From Didemnitutus sp041906465 (GTDB taxonomy: Bacteria > Verrucomicrobiota > Verrucomicrobiia > Opitutales > Opitutaceae), in assembly GCA_041906465.1 (NCBI GenBank), contig JAYRJE010000015.1, positions 117,713-181,712 of the forward strand: a stretch of DNA of 64,000 nucleotides, written 5' to 3'. Positions 39,058 to 47,597 of the stretch are shown piece after piece. The notes beneath the pieces were generated by a model, which did not search any database, was not told where the DNA came from, and worked only from the letters and a program-made list of their open reading frames with translations. Within the stretch, counting starts at the first letter, position 1, and each line of letters opens with the position of its first letter. Position numbers and translations under genes: made by a program.

Positions 39058-42000
39058 ATGAGGACGGTGCGCTTCCCGTTCATCGCCGCCAAATGGGTGA
39101 TGCTGGCGTGCGTAGTCTGGTCCGTTTCGCTGGCGGCAACGCCGCCGTCGACGAGCGTGATCGCGAGTGGCAGCTCCATCACCTTCGATGCCACGACCGA
39201 GGGAGCCACTTCCTACGGATGGTCGCGCAATGGTGAATATTTGGGGATTTCGAGCCCGCAGTTTGTGATCGAGAACGCGAGCGCGCTCCACGCGGGCTCC
39301 TATCAGGTGTCGATCGTCCATTCCACCGGGGTGAGTTACCGCATGTTCCATGTGCGGGTCGCGCGTTCGAATGTCGTGCAGGCGTGGGGGGATAATACCT
39401 TCGGGCAATGCGCCGTGCCGGCGGGACTGCACGATGTGGTCGATCTCAGTGCGGGGCAGGATCACACCTTGGCGTTGCGGAGTGACGGAACGGTGGTCGC
39501 CTGGGGACGGAACGATCACGGGCAGTGCGCGGTTCCCGTGGGATTGAGCGGCGTCGTGCAGGTGGCTGCCGGTGCGGATCATAGTGTCGCGCTCAAAGCG
39601 GACGGCTCGGTCGTGGCGTGGGGATTGAACACCAGCGGGCAGTGCGCGGTGCCGGCGGGTCTCACTGGCGTGGGTTTCGTTGCCGCGGGCGGTGCCCACA
39701 CGATTGCGCTCAAACACGACGGAACCGTGGTGGCGTGGGGCGACAACGCCTATGGGCAGACGGATATTCCCTATGCGATCCGTCCCCTCCGGACGATCTC
39801 GGCCGGTCTGACGCACAATGTTGCAATCACTGACGTTGGTCGCGTGGTGGCGTGGGGGGACAATGAATCTGGGCAGTCGACCCCGTCGTGGGATACTTAC
39901 GCCACGGCGGTGCACGCGGGCGAAAAGTTCACGGCTTACCTCAACTCCGGGCGACAGCTATGGTATTTTGGCAAGCTCGTGCCGGCGATGCCGTCGGGAA
40001 GCTACGCGGTCGCGCTTTCCGGTCGCGCGCGGCATGGCTTGGCGCTGCGGGCAGATGGCTCAGTCGTGGCCTGGGGGCCGAACGTCAGCGGAGAAGGCAG
40101 CATTCCGGCGGGGATTGGCAACGTGCAGCAGGTGGCGGCGGGCCGGGCGCACAGTGTGGTGGCGCTGTCGGGTGTTCCGCCCACGATCACGCTTCAGCCA
40201 GTGGCGCAAACGGCGGCGGAAGGTGACTCGGTAGCCTTCACGGTCGCCGCGGGTGGCGCCGCCACTTACCAATGGCTGCATGAGGGAGTCGCGCTGACCG
40301 ATGGTGGACGATTTGCCGGCACATCGACCGCAACACTCACGATCAGCCCTGTGCAAGAGACCGACGCCGGCAGTTACACCGTGCGCATGGGCAATCCGTT
40401 TGGGGAGGTCACCTCGCAGCCCGCTCTGCTGGCGGTGCACCCTCTGATCGTGCGCGCTCAAGGAACGGCACTGGCCAACAGCGACGGCTCCCAGGTCACG
40501 TTGAGCGTGTCGGTGTCCGGGGTGGGGCCCTTCACCTATCAGTGGTATCGCGGCCAGTCGGGAGATACTTCAACTCCGGTGAACGGTGGCGTCTCGGCTA
40601 CGCTCACGGTTGCACAGACAACGGCGGCGGACCCTTACTGGGTGCGAGTCTCCAATGGCATGGCGCAGGCGGACAGCGTCACGATTCCCGTGGGCAAATG
40701 GCAGGTGATCGATCCGGTGTTTGGTGCCTCGCCCCTCTACGCGGTCGCTTATGGCGGCGGAAACTATGTCGTGGTTGGGGGCTCGGTCGGATACTCGACG
40801 ACGGGGCGGGAGTGGCAAGTGGGCGCCATCGAATCGGGGGCGGATTTGCGCACCGTCGTGCACGACGGAACGCGCTTTGTCGCGGCGGGCACGGGCGGGC
40901 AGGTGTTCGTTTCCGGCGATGGGGCGCTATGGACGAAGTTGCGGGCGGCGGACGTGAATGCAGACACGGACCTGCCGCACGCGGCGGCCGTCGGCAATGG
41001 GACCGTGGTTTTCCTCGGTTTTCGTCAGGTGCTGACCTCGACGGATGGCACCGCCTGGGCCTGGCGGGTGATCAACGCCGATGGGCAGACGATCGTGCTC
41101 CGGTCGATCGCTTTTGGCGCCGGGCGCTTCGTCGCGGTGGGCGCAACCTCAGCCAACTTTGGATCTCCGTGCATTTTTTCCTCCCTCGACGGCGTGAATT
41201 GGACTCAGGCCACGGTGCCGCTCACCTCGCCGAATGGGTCCTACAAGCTCGGGGATTTGCAGCAGGTGCATTACCTGGGCGGACGGTTTGTGGCCTTGGG
41301 AATGCTGGCCTACTCCAGCAACTCGAATTACGTGCTGAGTTCGACCGACGGCGTCACGTGGAGCACCGCGGTGGCGAGCAATCTCACGGTCTCTCCGGAA
41401 TTCATGGCCCTGGGGAACGGCCAGCTGGTATCTGCGGATTTGCGCACCTCGGCGGATGGCATCACCTGGTCGGCGTCGCGGGGTAATTTGCCACCGGGCC
41501 ATCCGCGGGGGCTCAGTTTCGGCAACGGCCTCTTCTTTTACCTGAGTTACGCGGACAACGACACTTATTCCTCGATCGCGACCTCGTCGGATCTGAGCAA
41601 CTGGACGACGCGAACCGGATTCGGTGTTCCTGAGTATGTCGGCTACGGCAGCGGACGATTTGTGGGATTTGCGCGGGAGCGGACGGGTTATTCGCTGGAT
41701 GGGCTGACTTGGACGGCGACGGATGGTTTGGGATACTCCGTCGCCACCGAAGATGTCTCCTACGGGAACGGCCTGTTCGTGGCGCGCGACACCACCGGAA
41801 GAAACGTCACACACTACACGTCGAGCGACGGCATCACTTGGACGGCGCGCACCGCCGCGGCGCTCAATGGCACCCAGGTGTTCGCCACGATTCGCTACCT
41901 GAATGGCCAGTGGGTTGGCGTCAGCGCCGGCATCGGCATCCTGACCTCGCCGGACGCGGTGACGTGGACAAAATGCTTTGCCGACACCAACTACTACTAT

Positions 42001-45000
42001 CGTGACATCGCTTATGGAGCGGGGCGGTATGTGGCCGTCGGACGGAACGGGCGGGTTGTCGTCTCCACCGACGGCCTCAACTGGACGGCCCATCCCCAGG
42101 CGGAATCTCTGCTTTTTTATCGCGTCGTCTTTGGCGCCGGCGTCTTTGTCGCCACGGATGGGACAAACCTGTGGAGCTCGGCCGACGGCACGCAATGGAC
42201 CGCACGGAACCGGCCGATAAAAAGCAGCGGCAGCTACACTGGGTTTGTTTCCAGCCTGGAATATGCCGACGGCAATTTCGTCGCCACGTATGGCAGCGAC
42301 GTCCTCCGGTCGGCTAACGGCGTAGACTGGCAGGTGCTGTCGGGCGTGCTGCCGCCGCCGGTGAACGGTAACTATTTCACCGGCCGACTCGTGGTGGCGG
42401 ACGGCAAACTTTGGGCGATCGGTTCCACCTTCGGCGGGCTTCCCTTCTGGCTGCGCGCTCCGCGTGTGGCCAGTCCGCCCGCCATCACGGCATCGCCGGC
42501 GGATGTCGTGATCGCCAGTGGTGGCAGCGCGACGCTGACGGTGGCTGCGAGCGGCTCGGACCTGACCTATCAATGGTATCGTGGTCCGGCGGGCGATGCT
42601 TCCAATCCGATCGTTGGCGCCAGCGGAGCATCCTACGTCACGCCCGCGCTGACTCAAACCGCGCAGTATTGGGTGCGGATCACCAACGCGGACGGTGCGG
42701 CAAGCAGTCCGACGGTGACGGTGGCCATCGGCAGTGCGCCGGTCATCACGACTCACCCGGTCGATCTGGATGTCCTGGCCGGTTCCACGCCGAACCTCGC
42801 GGTCGTCGCTACCGGCAATCCGGCTCTCAGTTACCAGTGGTATCGCGGGGAGAGTGGCGATACGTCGCGACCGGTCGCCGGTGCGACCGGCGGCAGTTAC
42901 ACTCCGCCCACCGACGGCGCGTATGCCGTGCGGTATTGGGTGCGCGTGAGTAACACCTTGGGCACAGCGGACAGTCGCGCCGTGATTGTGACTCCATGGT
43001 TCGCTCGGAGCACGCTCGTCAATCAGTTGATCGCCGGAGTGGTTCACGGCGCGGGTCGCTGGGTGGTGCAGGGATTCTCCGACAACGATTACTTTTCGGA
43101 CGATGGGGCTGCCTGGAGCAGAACAACCACGGCCGTCGGCGGCCAAAGCGGTGGCCCGGTCGCGTGGGGCAACGGAATCTTTGTCGCCGCCGATTCCGAC
43201 ACGGTCGGCGCGCTTTGGGTTTCGTCGGACGGCAGCACGTGGAGGAAGATCTTCGTGCCGGGGAGCAGTGCCGGATTCACGCAGGTCGCTTACGCCGGAG
43301 GCTACCTGTTTGCGCTGGGCGCGGAAGGCAAGTTTGCGACGTCGGTCGACGGCACCAACTGGACGCTGCGCGGCGTCGGGAGCAGCGTGTATCTGCACGA
43401 CGTTGCTTACGGCAACGGTCGTTACGTGATGGCGGCGGGACTCACCACGCACACTTCGACGGATTTGAGCGCGTGGGAATCCTTCGCCGTCGCGGACGGC
43501 GATATTCGAATCTCGGCGTTGAGCTTTGGAGCCGGAAAATTTGTGGCGGTCGGCGGAGCCAATCAGGGCCGGATCATGACCTCGACCGATGGCGCGAGTT
43601 GGACGGTGCGCTACACCTCCAACTCAAACGGCGTTCACGATGTCGCGTTCAATGGCTCGCGCTTCGCGGTGTCCGCGAGCGACTACTTGCTCGTGTCGCG
43701 CGACGGGCTGGACTGGAGAGCGCTTTCGCTGCCTGAAACCTCCGTGATCGCATCCGGAGCCGGCCGTTTTCTGGCCGTCGGCAATTTTGCGGCCTGGCAG
43801 AGCGCGGCGGATGAGCTGCTCGGTCCGGTGATCACCGCGCAACCCACCCAACAGTCCGTGGTGGCCGGCGCGGATGCCACTTTCCGCGTTACTGCCGTCG
43901 GCGGCACGCTGACCTATCGCTGGCAGAAAGACGGCGTCGACCTTTCCGGCGCCACGGGTGCGACGCTTACGCTCGCCAACGTCACCGCTGCCGACGCGGG
44001 ACTCTATTCCGTCGTGGTGACGAACGAGGCCGGCGCGGTGGTCTCGGAAGTTGCGCGCCTCACCGTCGTGGCATTGCCGCACCTCGTCGCTCAGCCCCAG
44101 GCGCAGACCATCAAGGAGGGACAGCCGATCTACTTCGAGGTCGTCGTGGCGGGAGACGCTCCGACGACGTATGTGTGGTATCGGGACAACGTTCCCATCG
44201 CTGGCGCGATCGATGCGCGGCTCCGCTTCAGTGCGGTGCAGCCGAGTGATGCCGGCTCTTACACGGTGAAGGTGACCAACGCCGCGGGCTCGGTGACGTC
44301 CGCCCCGGCGATCCTGACGGTTGCGACGGTCCCCGTCATTACTCTGCAGCCCGCGTCGCAAAGCACCACCATTGGCGTGCCGGTGAGCTTCACCCTCACG
44401 TCCACCGGGACGGGAATGTTTCACTACCAATGGGAGACGTCGCCCGCGGGCTCCGACACCTGGAGCTATGTGCCGCTGGAGGCCGGCTACACCGGCGTCA
44501 TGAGCCAGACGCTCACGGTCGTGTCGCCGACTGCCGCGGATAGCGGGCGGCGATTCCGCTGCGTGGTCATGGACGACGTGGGCTTGGCGCGGTCCCAAGC
44601 GGCGACGCTGACGGTCAGGCTCAATCCGCAGACGATCACGTTTGCGAGTCCTGGTGACCAGTCGTTCAGCTTCACGCCGCTCAAGCTCACCGCCAGCGCG
44701 AGCTCCGGTCTGCCGGTGAGTTTCGCGATCGATTCGGGCCCGGCCAGCGTGGACGGTAACACGCTCACGCTCACTGGCACCGGCTCGGTGACCGTGCGCG
44801 CTTCGCAGGGAGGCGACGCGTCCTACGCCGCGGCGGCAAGCGTCGTGCGCACGTTCACGGTGACGGCCAGTTTCGCTTTCTGGCAGCTGAACGCATTCTC
44901 GCCTGCTGAGCGGAGCGATCCGACGGTTAGTGGTCCCCAGGCCGATCCCGATGCGGATGGAATTTCGAATCTGATGGAATACGCACTCGGCCTGGATGCC

Positions 45001-45252
45001 CGAAGCGCATCGGCGATGGGCGTGCCGGTCGTGGCGCTCGAGTCAGGCCACTGGTCGTTCACCTACACGCGACCGGCGGATCGCTCCGACGTCGTCTACA
45101 CCGTCGAGCGGTCCGACGATCTTGTGCGCTGGAGTCGTGATGGTCTCGTGCACGCGCGCGTGTCGGTTGCGGACGGGGTTGAAACCTGGCGTGCAACCTA
45201 TCCGACCGCTTCCGCCCCGGTTTGCTTTTTCCGGTTGGTGGTCACGCGCTGA
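39058..45252 (+). CDS. Giant secreted protein: RCC1 propeller, Asp-box propellers, Ig-like domains, shared C-terminal module
   Basis: ATG 39058 gives a signal peptide (FIAAKWVMLACVVWSVSLAA). A GTG ten codons upstream is the alternative. Residues 106-371 hold seven RCC1-like blades (VVAWGRNDHGQCAVP type), the same short-blade form as in the 6,787-residue protein. Two Ig-like domains follow, then a long block (about 547-1135) of repeats with Asp-box-like motifs (STDGVTWS, SSDGITWTA, STDGLNWTA) alternating with YGNGLFVA-type strands. Two more Ig-like domains, a second Asp-box block (1315-1588), three Ig-like domains, a QTITF beta domain and the C-terminal module (DPDADG, EYALGLDA, CFFRLVVTR) complete it. 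It was probably assembled by shuffling with the neighbouring genes. Binding function inferred only. Confidence 0.88.
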   Translation: MRTVRFPFIAAKWVMLACVVWSVSLAATPPSTSVIASGSSITFDATTEGATSYGWSRNGEYLGISSPQFVIENASALHAGSYQVSIVHSTGVSYRMFHVRVARSNVVQAWGDNTFGQCAVPAGLHDVVDLSAGQDHTLALRSDGTVVAWGRNDHGQCAVPVGLSGVVQVAAGADHSVALKADGSVVAWGLNTSGQCAVPAGLTGVGFVAAGGAHTIALKHDGTVVAWGDNAYGQTDIPYAIRPLRTISAGLTHNVAITDVGRVVAWGDNESGQSTPSWDTYATAVHAGEKFTAYLNSGRQLWYFGKLVPAMPSGSYAVALSGRARHGLALRADGSVVAWGPNVSGEGSIPAGIGNVQQVAAGRAHSVVALSGVPPTITLQPVAQTAAEGDSVAFTVAAGGAATYQWLHEGVALTDGGRFAGTSTATLTISPVQETDAGSYTVRMGNPFGEVTSQPALLAVHPLIVRAQGTALANSDGSQVTLSVSVSGVGPFTYQWYRGQSGDTSTPVNGGVSATLTVAQTTAADPYWVRVSNGMAQADSVTIPVGKWQVIDPVFGASPLYAVAYGGGNYVVVGGSVGYSTTGREWQVGAIESGADLRTVVHDGTRFVAAGTGGQVFVSGDGALWTKLRAADVNADTDLPHAAAVGNGTVVFLGFRQVLTSTDGTAWAWRVINADGQTIVLRSIAFGAGRFVAVGATSANFGSPCIFSSLDGVNWTQATVPLTSPNGSYKLGDLQQVHYLGGRFVALGMLAYSSNSNYVLSSTDGVTWSTAVASNLTVSPEFMALGNGQLVSADLRTSADGITWSASRGNLPPGHPRGLSFGNGLFFYLSYADNDTYSSIATSSDLSNWTTRTGFGVPEYVGYGSGRFVGFARERTGYSLDGLTWTATDGLGYSVATEDVSYGNGLFVARDTTGRNVTHYTSSDGITWTARTAAALNGTQVFATIRYLNGQWVGVSAGIGILTSPDAVTWTKCFADTNYYYRDIAYGAGRYVAVGRNGRVVVSTDGLNWTAHPQAESLLFYRVVFGAGVFVATDGTNLWSSADGTQWTARNRPIKSSGSYTGFVSSLEYADGNFVATYGSDVLRSANGVDWQVLSGVLPPPVNGNYFTGRLVVADGKLWAIGSTFGGLPFWLRAPRVASPPAITASPADVVIASGGSATLTVAASGSDLTYQWYRGPAGDASNPIVGASGASYVTPALTQTAQYWVRITNADGAASSPTVTVAIGSAPVITTHPVDLDVLAGSTPNLAVVATGNPALSYQWYRGESGDTSRPVAGATGGSYTPPTDGAYAVRYWVRVSNTLGTADSRAVIVTPWFARSTLVNQLIAGVVHGAGRWVVQGFSDNDYFSDDGAAWSRTTTAVGGQSGGPVAWGNGIFVAADSDTVGALWVSSDGSTWRKIFVPGSSAGFTQVAYAGGYLFALGAEGKFATSVDGTNWTLRGVGSSVYLHDVAYGNGRYVMAAGLTTHTSTDLSAWESFAVADGDIRISALSFGAGKFVAVGGANQGRIMTSTDGASWTVRYTSNSNGVHDVAFNGSRFAVSASDYLLVSRDGLDWRALSLPETSVIASGAGRFLAVGNFAAWQSAADELLGPVITAQPTQQSVVAGADATFRVTAVGGTLTYRWQKDGVDLSGATGATLTLANVTAADAGLYSVVVTNEAGAVVSEVARLTVVALPHLVAQPQAQTIKEGQPIYFEVVVAGDAPTTYVWYRDNVPIAGAIDARLRFSAVQPSDAGSYTVKVTNAAGSVTSAPAILTVATVPVITLQPASQSTTIGVPVSFTLTSTGTGMFHYQWETSPAGSDTWSYVPLEAGYTGVMSQTLTVVSPTAADSGRRFRCVVMDDVGLARSQAATLTVRLNPQTITFASPGDQSFSFTPLKLTASASSGLPVSFAIDSGPASVDGNTLTLTGTGSVTVRASQGGDASYAAAASVVRTFTVTASFAFWQLNAFSPAERSDPTVSGPQADPDADGISNLMEYALGLDARSASAMGVPVVALESGHWSFTYTRPADRSDVVYTVERSDDLVRWSRDGLVHARVSVADGVETWRATYPTASAPVCFFRLVVTR

Positions 45253-45253
45253 G

Positions 45254-45293
45254 CGCCGAGTCCACGGCAGGCGAAGAGCCGCACCACTCGGCG
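45254..45293. terminator. Candidate bidirectional hairpin between convergent genes
   Basis: The 43-bp gap between the giant gene and the convergent LysR gene contains an 8-bp inverted repeat (CGCCGAGT / ACTCGGCG) with a loop of about 24 bases. There is no T-run, so terminator activity is only suggested by position. Confidence 0.3.
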
Positions 45294-45295
45294 GG

Positions 45296-46192
45296 CTACT
45301 TTCCCGCGGCGCACGCCTGCCGAATTCGTTCGCGCAGCCAGCGGTGGGCGGGATCGGCGTCCATGCGGGGATGCCAGAGCAGCGATACGGTGAGCGGCCG
45401 ACTCGGAAACGGCAGAGCGAAGGTGTGCAGCCCCGTGCGCAGCGTGGCGGTGTGCCGCCCGGGCACCGTGGCGACGAGATCGGTGGAGCCGGCCAGGGTG
45501 AGCGCCGCCGAGAAGCCGGTGAGGACCGTCCCGATTCGCCGCTCCAAGCCGAGCGCGGCGAGATCGGCGTCGACGGGACTTTTTTCGGATTCGCCGCGGG
45601 AAATGAGAATGTGGCTCGCCGCGAGGTAGCGTGTGGTCGTGATTTTGCCCCGGCTCAGGGCATGGCCCTTTCGCACGACGCCGACGAGGCGGTCGCGGAA
45701 AAGCGCCTGCGTGCGAATTTCCGGACTGAGCGTGGCGCCGACGACGCCGGTCTCGAGATCGACCGCGCCCTCCCGCAACAGGGCGCCGTCGCGGGTGACC
45801 TTCTGGACAAAATGGAGCGTGACGCCCGGCGCCTCCGCGCCGATCTGCGCGAGGAGCGCCGCGCCGAAATTTTCGACGAAGCCGTCGCTCGTCCGCAGCG
45901 TGAACGTGCGCCGCACGTGCTGCAGATTGAGTCGCTCGACCGGCTGCAGCAGGCGCGTGGCTTGTGCGACGAGGGGGCCGACTTGCGCCCTGAGTTCGAG
46001 CGCACGCGGCGAGGGAACGAGATTCCGGCCCGCGCGCACAAGCAGCGGGTCGCCGGTGGTGACCCGCAGTCGCGCCATCGTGCGACTCATCGCCGACGGG
46101 CTCAGCCGCAGCCGTCTCGCCGCCCGGGCGATGCTTCCCTCCGTCAGCAGCGCGTCGAGCGCAACGAGCAGATTCAAGTCGGGGTGGGTCAT
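45296..46192 (-). CDS. LysR-family transcriptional regulator
   Basis: 298 residues, normal for the family. The N-terminus has the LysR winged helix-turn-helix (NLLVALDALLTEGSIARAA ... LSPSAMSRTMARLR), followed by a substrate-binding effector domain (from about residue 90, TFTLRTSDGFVENF). ATG 46192 is chosen because the HTH begins a few residues later, as is typical. The reading frame stays open far upstream only because of GC bias. The gene is divergent from the barrel/MFS pair with 99 bp between starts, the usual arrangement for a LysR regulator controlling its neighbour and itself. The inducer is unknown. Confidence 0.88.
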   Translation of the reverse strand: MTHPDLNLLVALDALLTEGSIARAARRLRLSPSAMSRTMARLRVTTGDPLLVRAGRNLVPSPRALELRAQVGPLVAQATRLLQPVERLNLQHVRRTFTLRTSDGFVENFGAALLAQIGAEAPGVTLHFVQKVTRDGALLREGAVDLETGVVGATLSPEIRTQALFRDRLVGVVRKGHALSRGKITTTRYLAASHILISRGESEKSPVDADLAALGLERRIGTVLTGFSAALTLAGSTDLVATVPGRHTATLRTGLHTFALPFPSRPLTVSLLWHPRMDADPAHRWLRERIRQACAAGK

Positions 46193-46228
46193 CGGGGCGG
46201 CGGGACTATCGGCCGACGTGGCGTGGCA

Positions 46229-46245
46229 TGCACTCATAAAGTGCA
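46229..46245. promoter_or_regulatory. Dyad in the LysR / barrel divergent promoter region
   Basis: TGCACT-CATAA-AGTGCA is a perfect 6-5-6 inverted repeat. It lies 36 bases from the LysR start and 46 bases from the barrel-gene start. Its place and symmetry fit a regulator-binding site. The spacing differs from a strict T-N11-A LysR box. Confidence 0.45.
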
Positions 46246-46291
46246 CACGGCGCGCCTTCTGGGTTTGGGCGTGGTCGGCTATGCTGCGGGC

Positions 46292-47587
46292 ATGATCTCC
46301 ACGCCCACGGTCAGCCATGAGCCGCGAACGCCCCTTCGCCGGGGCACACGTGCGATGCTGATGGCGATTGGCGGAGCGTGGATAACCAGTGTGGCGTGGG
46401 CCGACCCGTTGTCGGATGCTGGCCCGCTTTCGTTCCAGTTGAACGCCGAGGCGCGTTTGCGCTACGAGGCCCGTGATGAATTGACGGGTGGTGCGCCGAG
46501 CAGGCGCTTGCTGACTCGAGGTCTCGTCGCCGCGTCGGCACGCAACGGCATCGGGGTCCGTGGCTATGGCGAGATTGTCATGGGCGAGGTGAGCGCGAGC
46601 CGGCGCACGGCTGCGCCCAACCTGCGCAACGCGGCGTCGCTGCAACAGCTGTGGCTGGGGTTGCCGGTGTTGCTCGGCGGGCATCGAGCCGAGGCGATCA
46701 TCGGTCGGCAGGAGTTCGACGACGGTCCGAGGCAACTGCTGAGCGTGAGTGACGGCCCGAATCTCCACCGGACGTGGAATGGTGCGCGTCTCGCGCTGAA
46801 GGAGCGCGGCGTGCGGTGGGGAGCGTTTGCGTTTCGTGCCACGGAGTTGGGACGCCACGGTTTCGATGAGCGGGTAAGCCGCACCGAGAGTCTGAGCGGG
46901 ATCACGGCGGGTATTGCGCTGCCCCGATCGCTCGGCCTGCTGAACCTCGATCCGTTTTGGCTGCGCACGGCAAAATCCGGCGTCACGAGCGATACGGTCG
47001 GAGCCCGGGTGTGGGGGCAGCGCGGCGCGTGGACCTGCGATGTGAGCGCGGCGGTGCAGTCTCGGCGGCGGGGCAATCGGGAGAGCGAAGCGTGGGCTGT
47101 TTTTGCGTCGCAATCGATCGCCCTGACGAAAAGCGGATGGAAGCCGCGCGTCGGCGTGCGCGTGGACGCCGCCTCCGGCGGAGGCGCCGATCCAACTCCC
47201 GCGGCGGGCCGGTTCGATCCGCTTTACGCGAGTTCCAGTTACCTCGGCGAGGGGCTGTTTTTGAGCGCGAGCAATCTGTTCATGGTGTCGCCGGGTTTTT
47301 CTTTCACGCCGACTGCGCAGACGAAGGTCGGCGTCGACTACGGGTTCGCGCGGCGTCTCGACGAGCGCGATGCGGTGTTTGCCGGACAGCTGCGCGCTTA
47401 TCCCGGCACGAACGCGGTGCGCGGTCGCGAGATTGGCGGTCTGTTTCGCGCGACGTTCAACTGGAACGTGAATCCACGCGTGGGCTTCGGTTTTGATTAC
47501 GAGCACCTTTCGCGGGGGGAAGTTCTCGCCCGCGCGGAGCTGTCCGCGCGACGCTATGCCCACGGCAGTGTCACGCTTCGGTATTGA
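46292..47587 (+). CDS. Alginate-export-like outer-membrane beta-barrel protein
   Basis: 431 residues with a signal peptide (AMLMAIGGAWITSVAWA). The mature part begins with PLSFQLNAEARLRYEARD and contains IGRQEFDDGPRQLLSVSDGPNLHRTWNGARL, both strongly reminiscent of the alginate_exp family (bacterial porin-like barrels first described for AlgE). Alternating aromatic and hydrophobic strands run to a C-terminal ARRYAHGSVTLRY, an outer-membrane-type end. The stop is ten bases before the MFS gene, so the two are probably cotranscribed. The barrel may serve general solute passage; alginate itself is not implied. Confidence 0.75.
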   Translation: MISTPTVSHEPRTPLRRGTRAMLMAIGGAWITSVAWADPLSDAGPLSFQLNAEARLRYEARDELTGGAPSRRLLTRGLVAASARNGIGVRGYGEIVMGEVSASRRTAAPNLRNAASLQQLWLGLPVLLGGHRAEAIIGRQEFDDGPRQLLSVSDGPNLHRTWNGARLALKERGVRWGAFAFRATELGRHGFDERVSRTESLSGITAGIALPRSLGLLNLDPFWLRTAKSGVTSDTVGARVWGQRGAWTCDVSAAVQSRRRGNRESEAWAVFASQSIALTKSGWKPRVGVRVDAASGGGADPTPAAGRFDPLYASSSYLGEGLFLSASNLFMVSPGFSFTPTAQTKVGVDYGFARRLDERDAVFAGQLRAYPGTNAVRGREIGGLFRATFNWNVNPRVGFGFDYEHLSRGEVLARAELSARRYAHGSVTLRY

Positions 47588-47597
47588 GGGCGCACGC

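Noticed and set aside
41149..43452. Minus-strand open frame of 767 codons inside the last giant gene
   Set aside because: Low-complexity Arg/Gly product antisense to clear Asp-box and Ig repeats.
1..45252. LPXTG, PEP-CTERM or T9SS-type C-terminal signals on the giants
   Set aside because: None of the five tails has LPXTG, a Pro-Glu-Pro motif with a terminal hydrophobic span and Arg cluster, or a recognisable T9SS tail; their common end is the FRLVVT-type motif.
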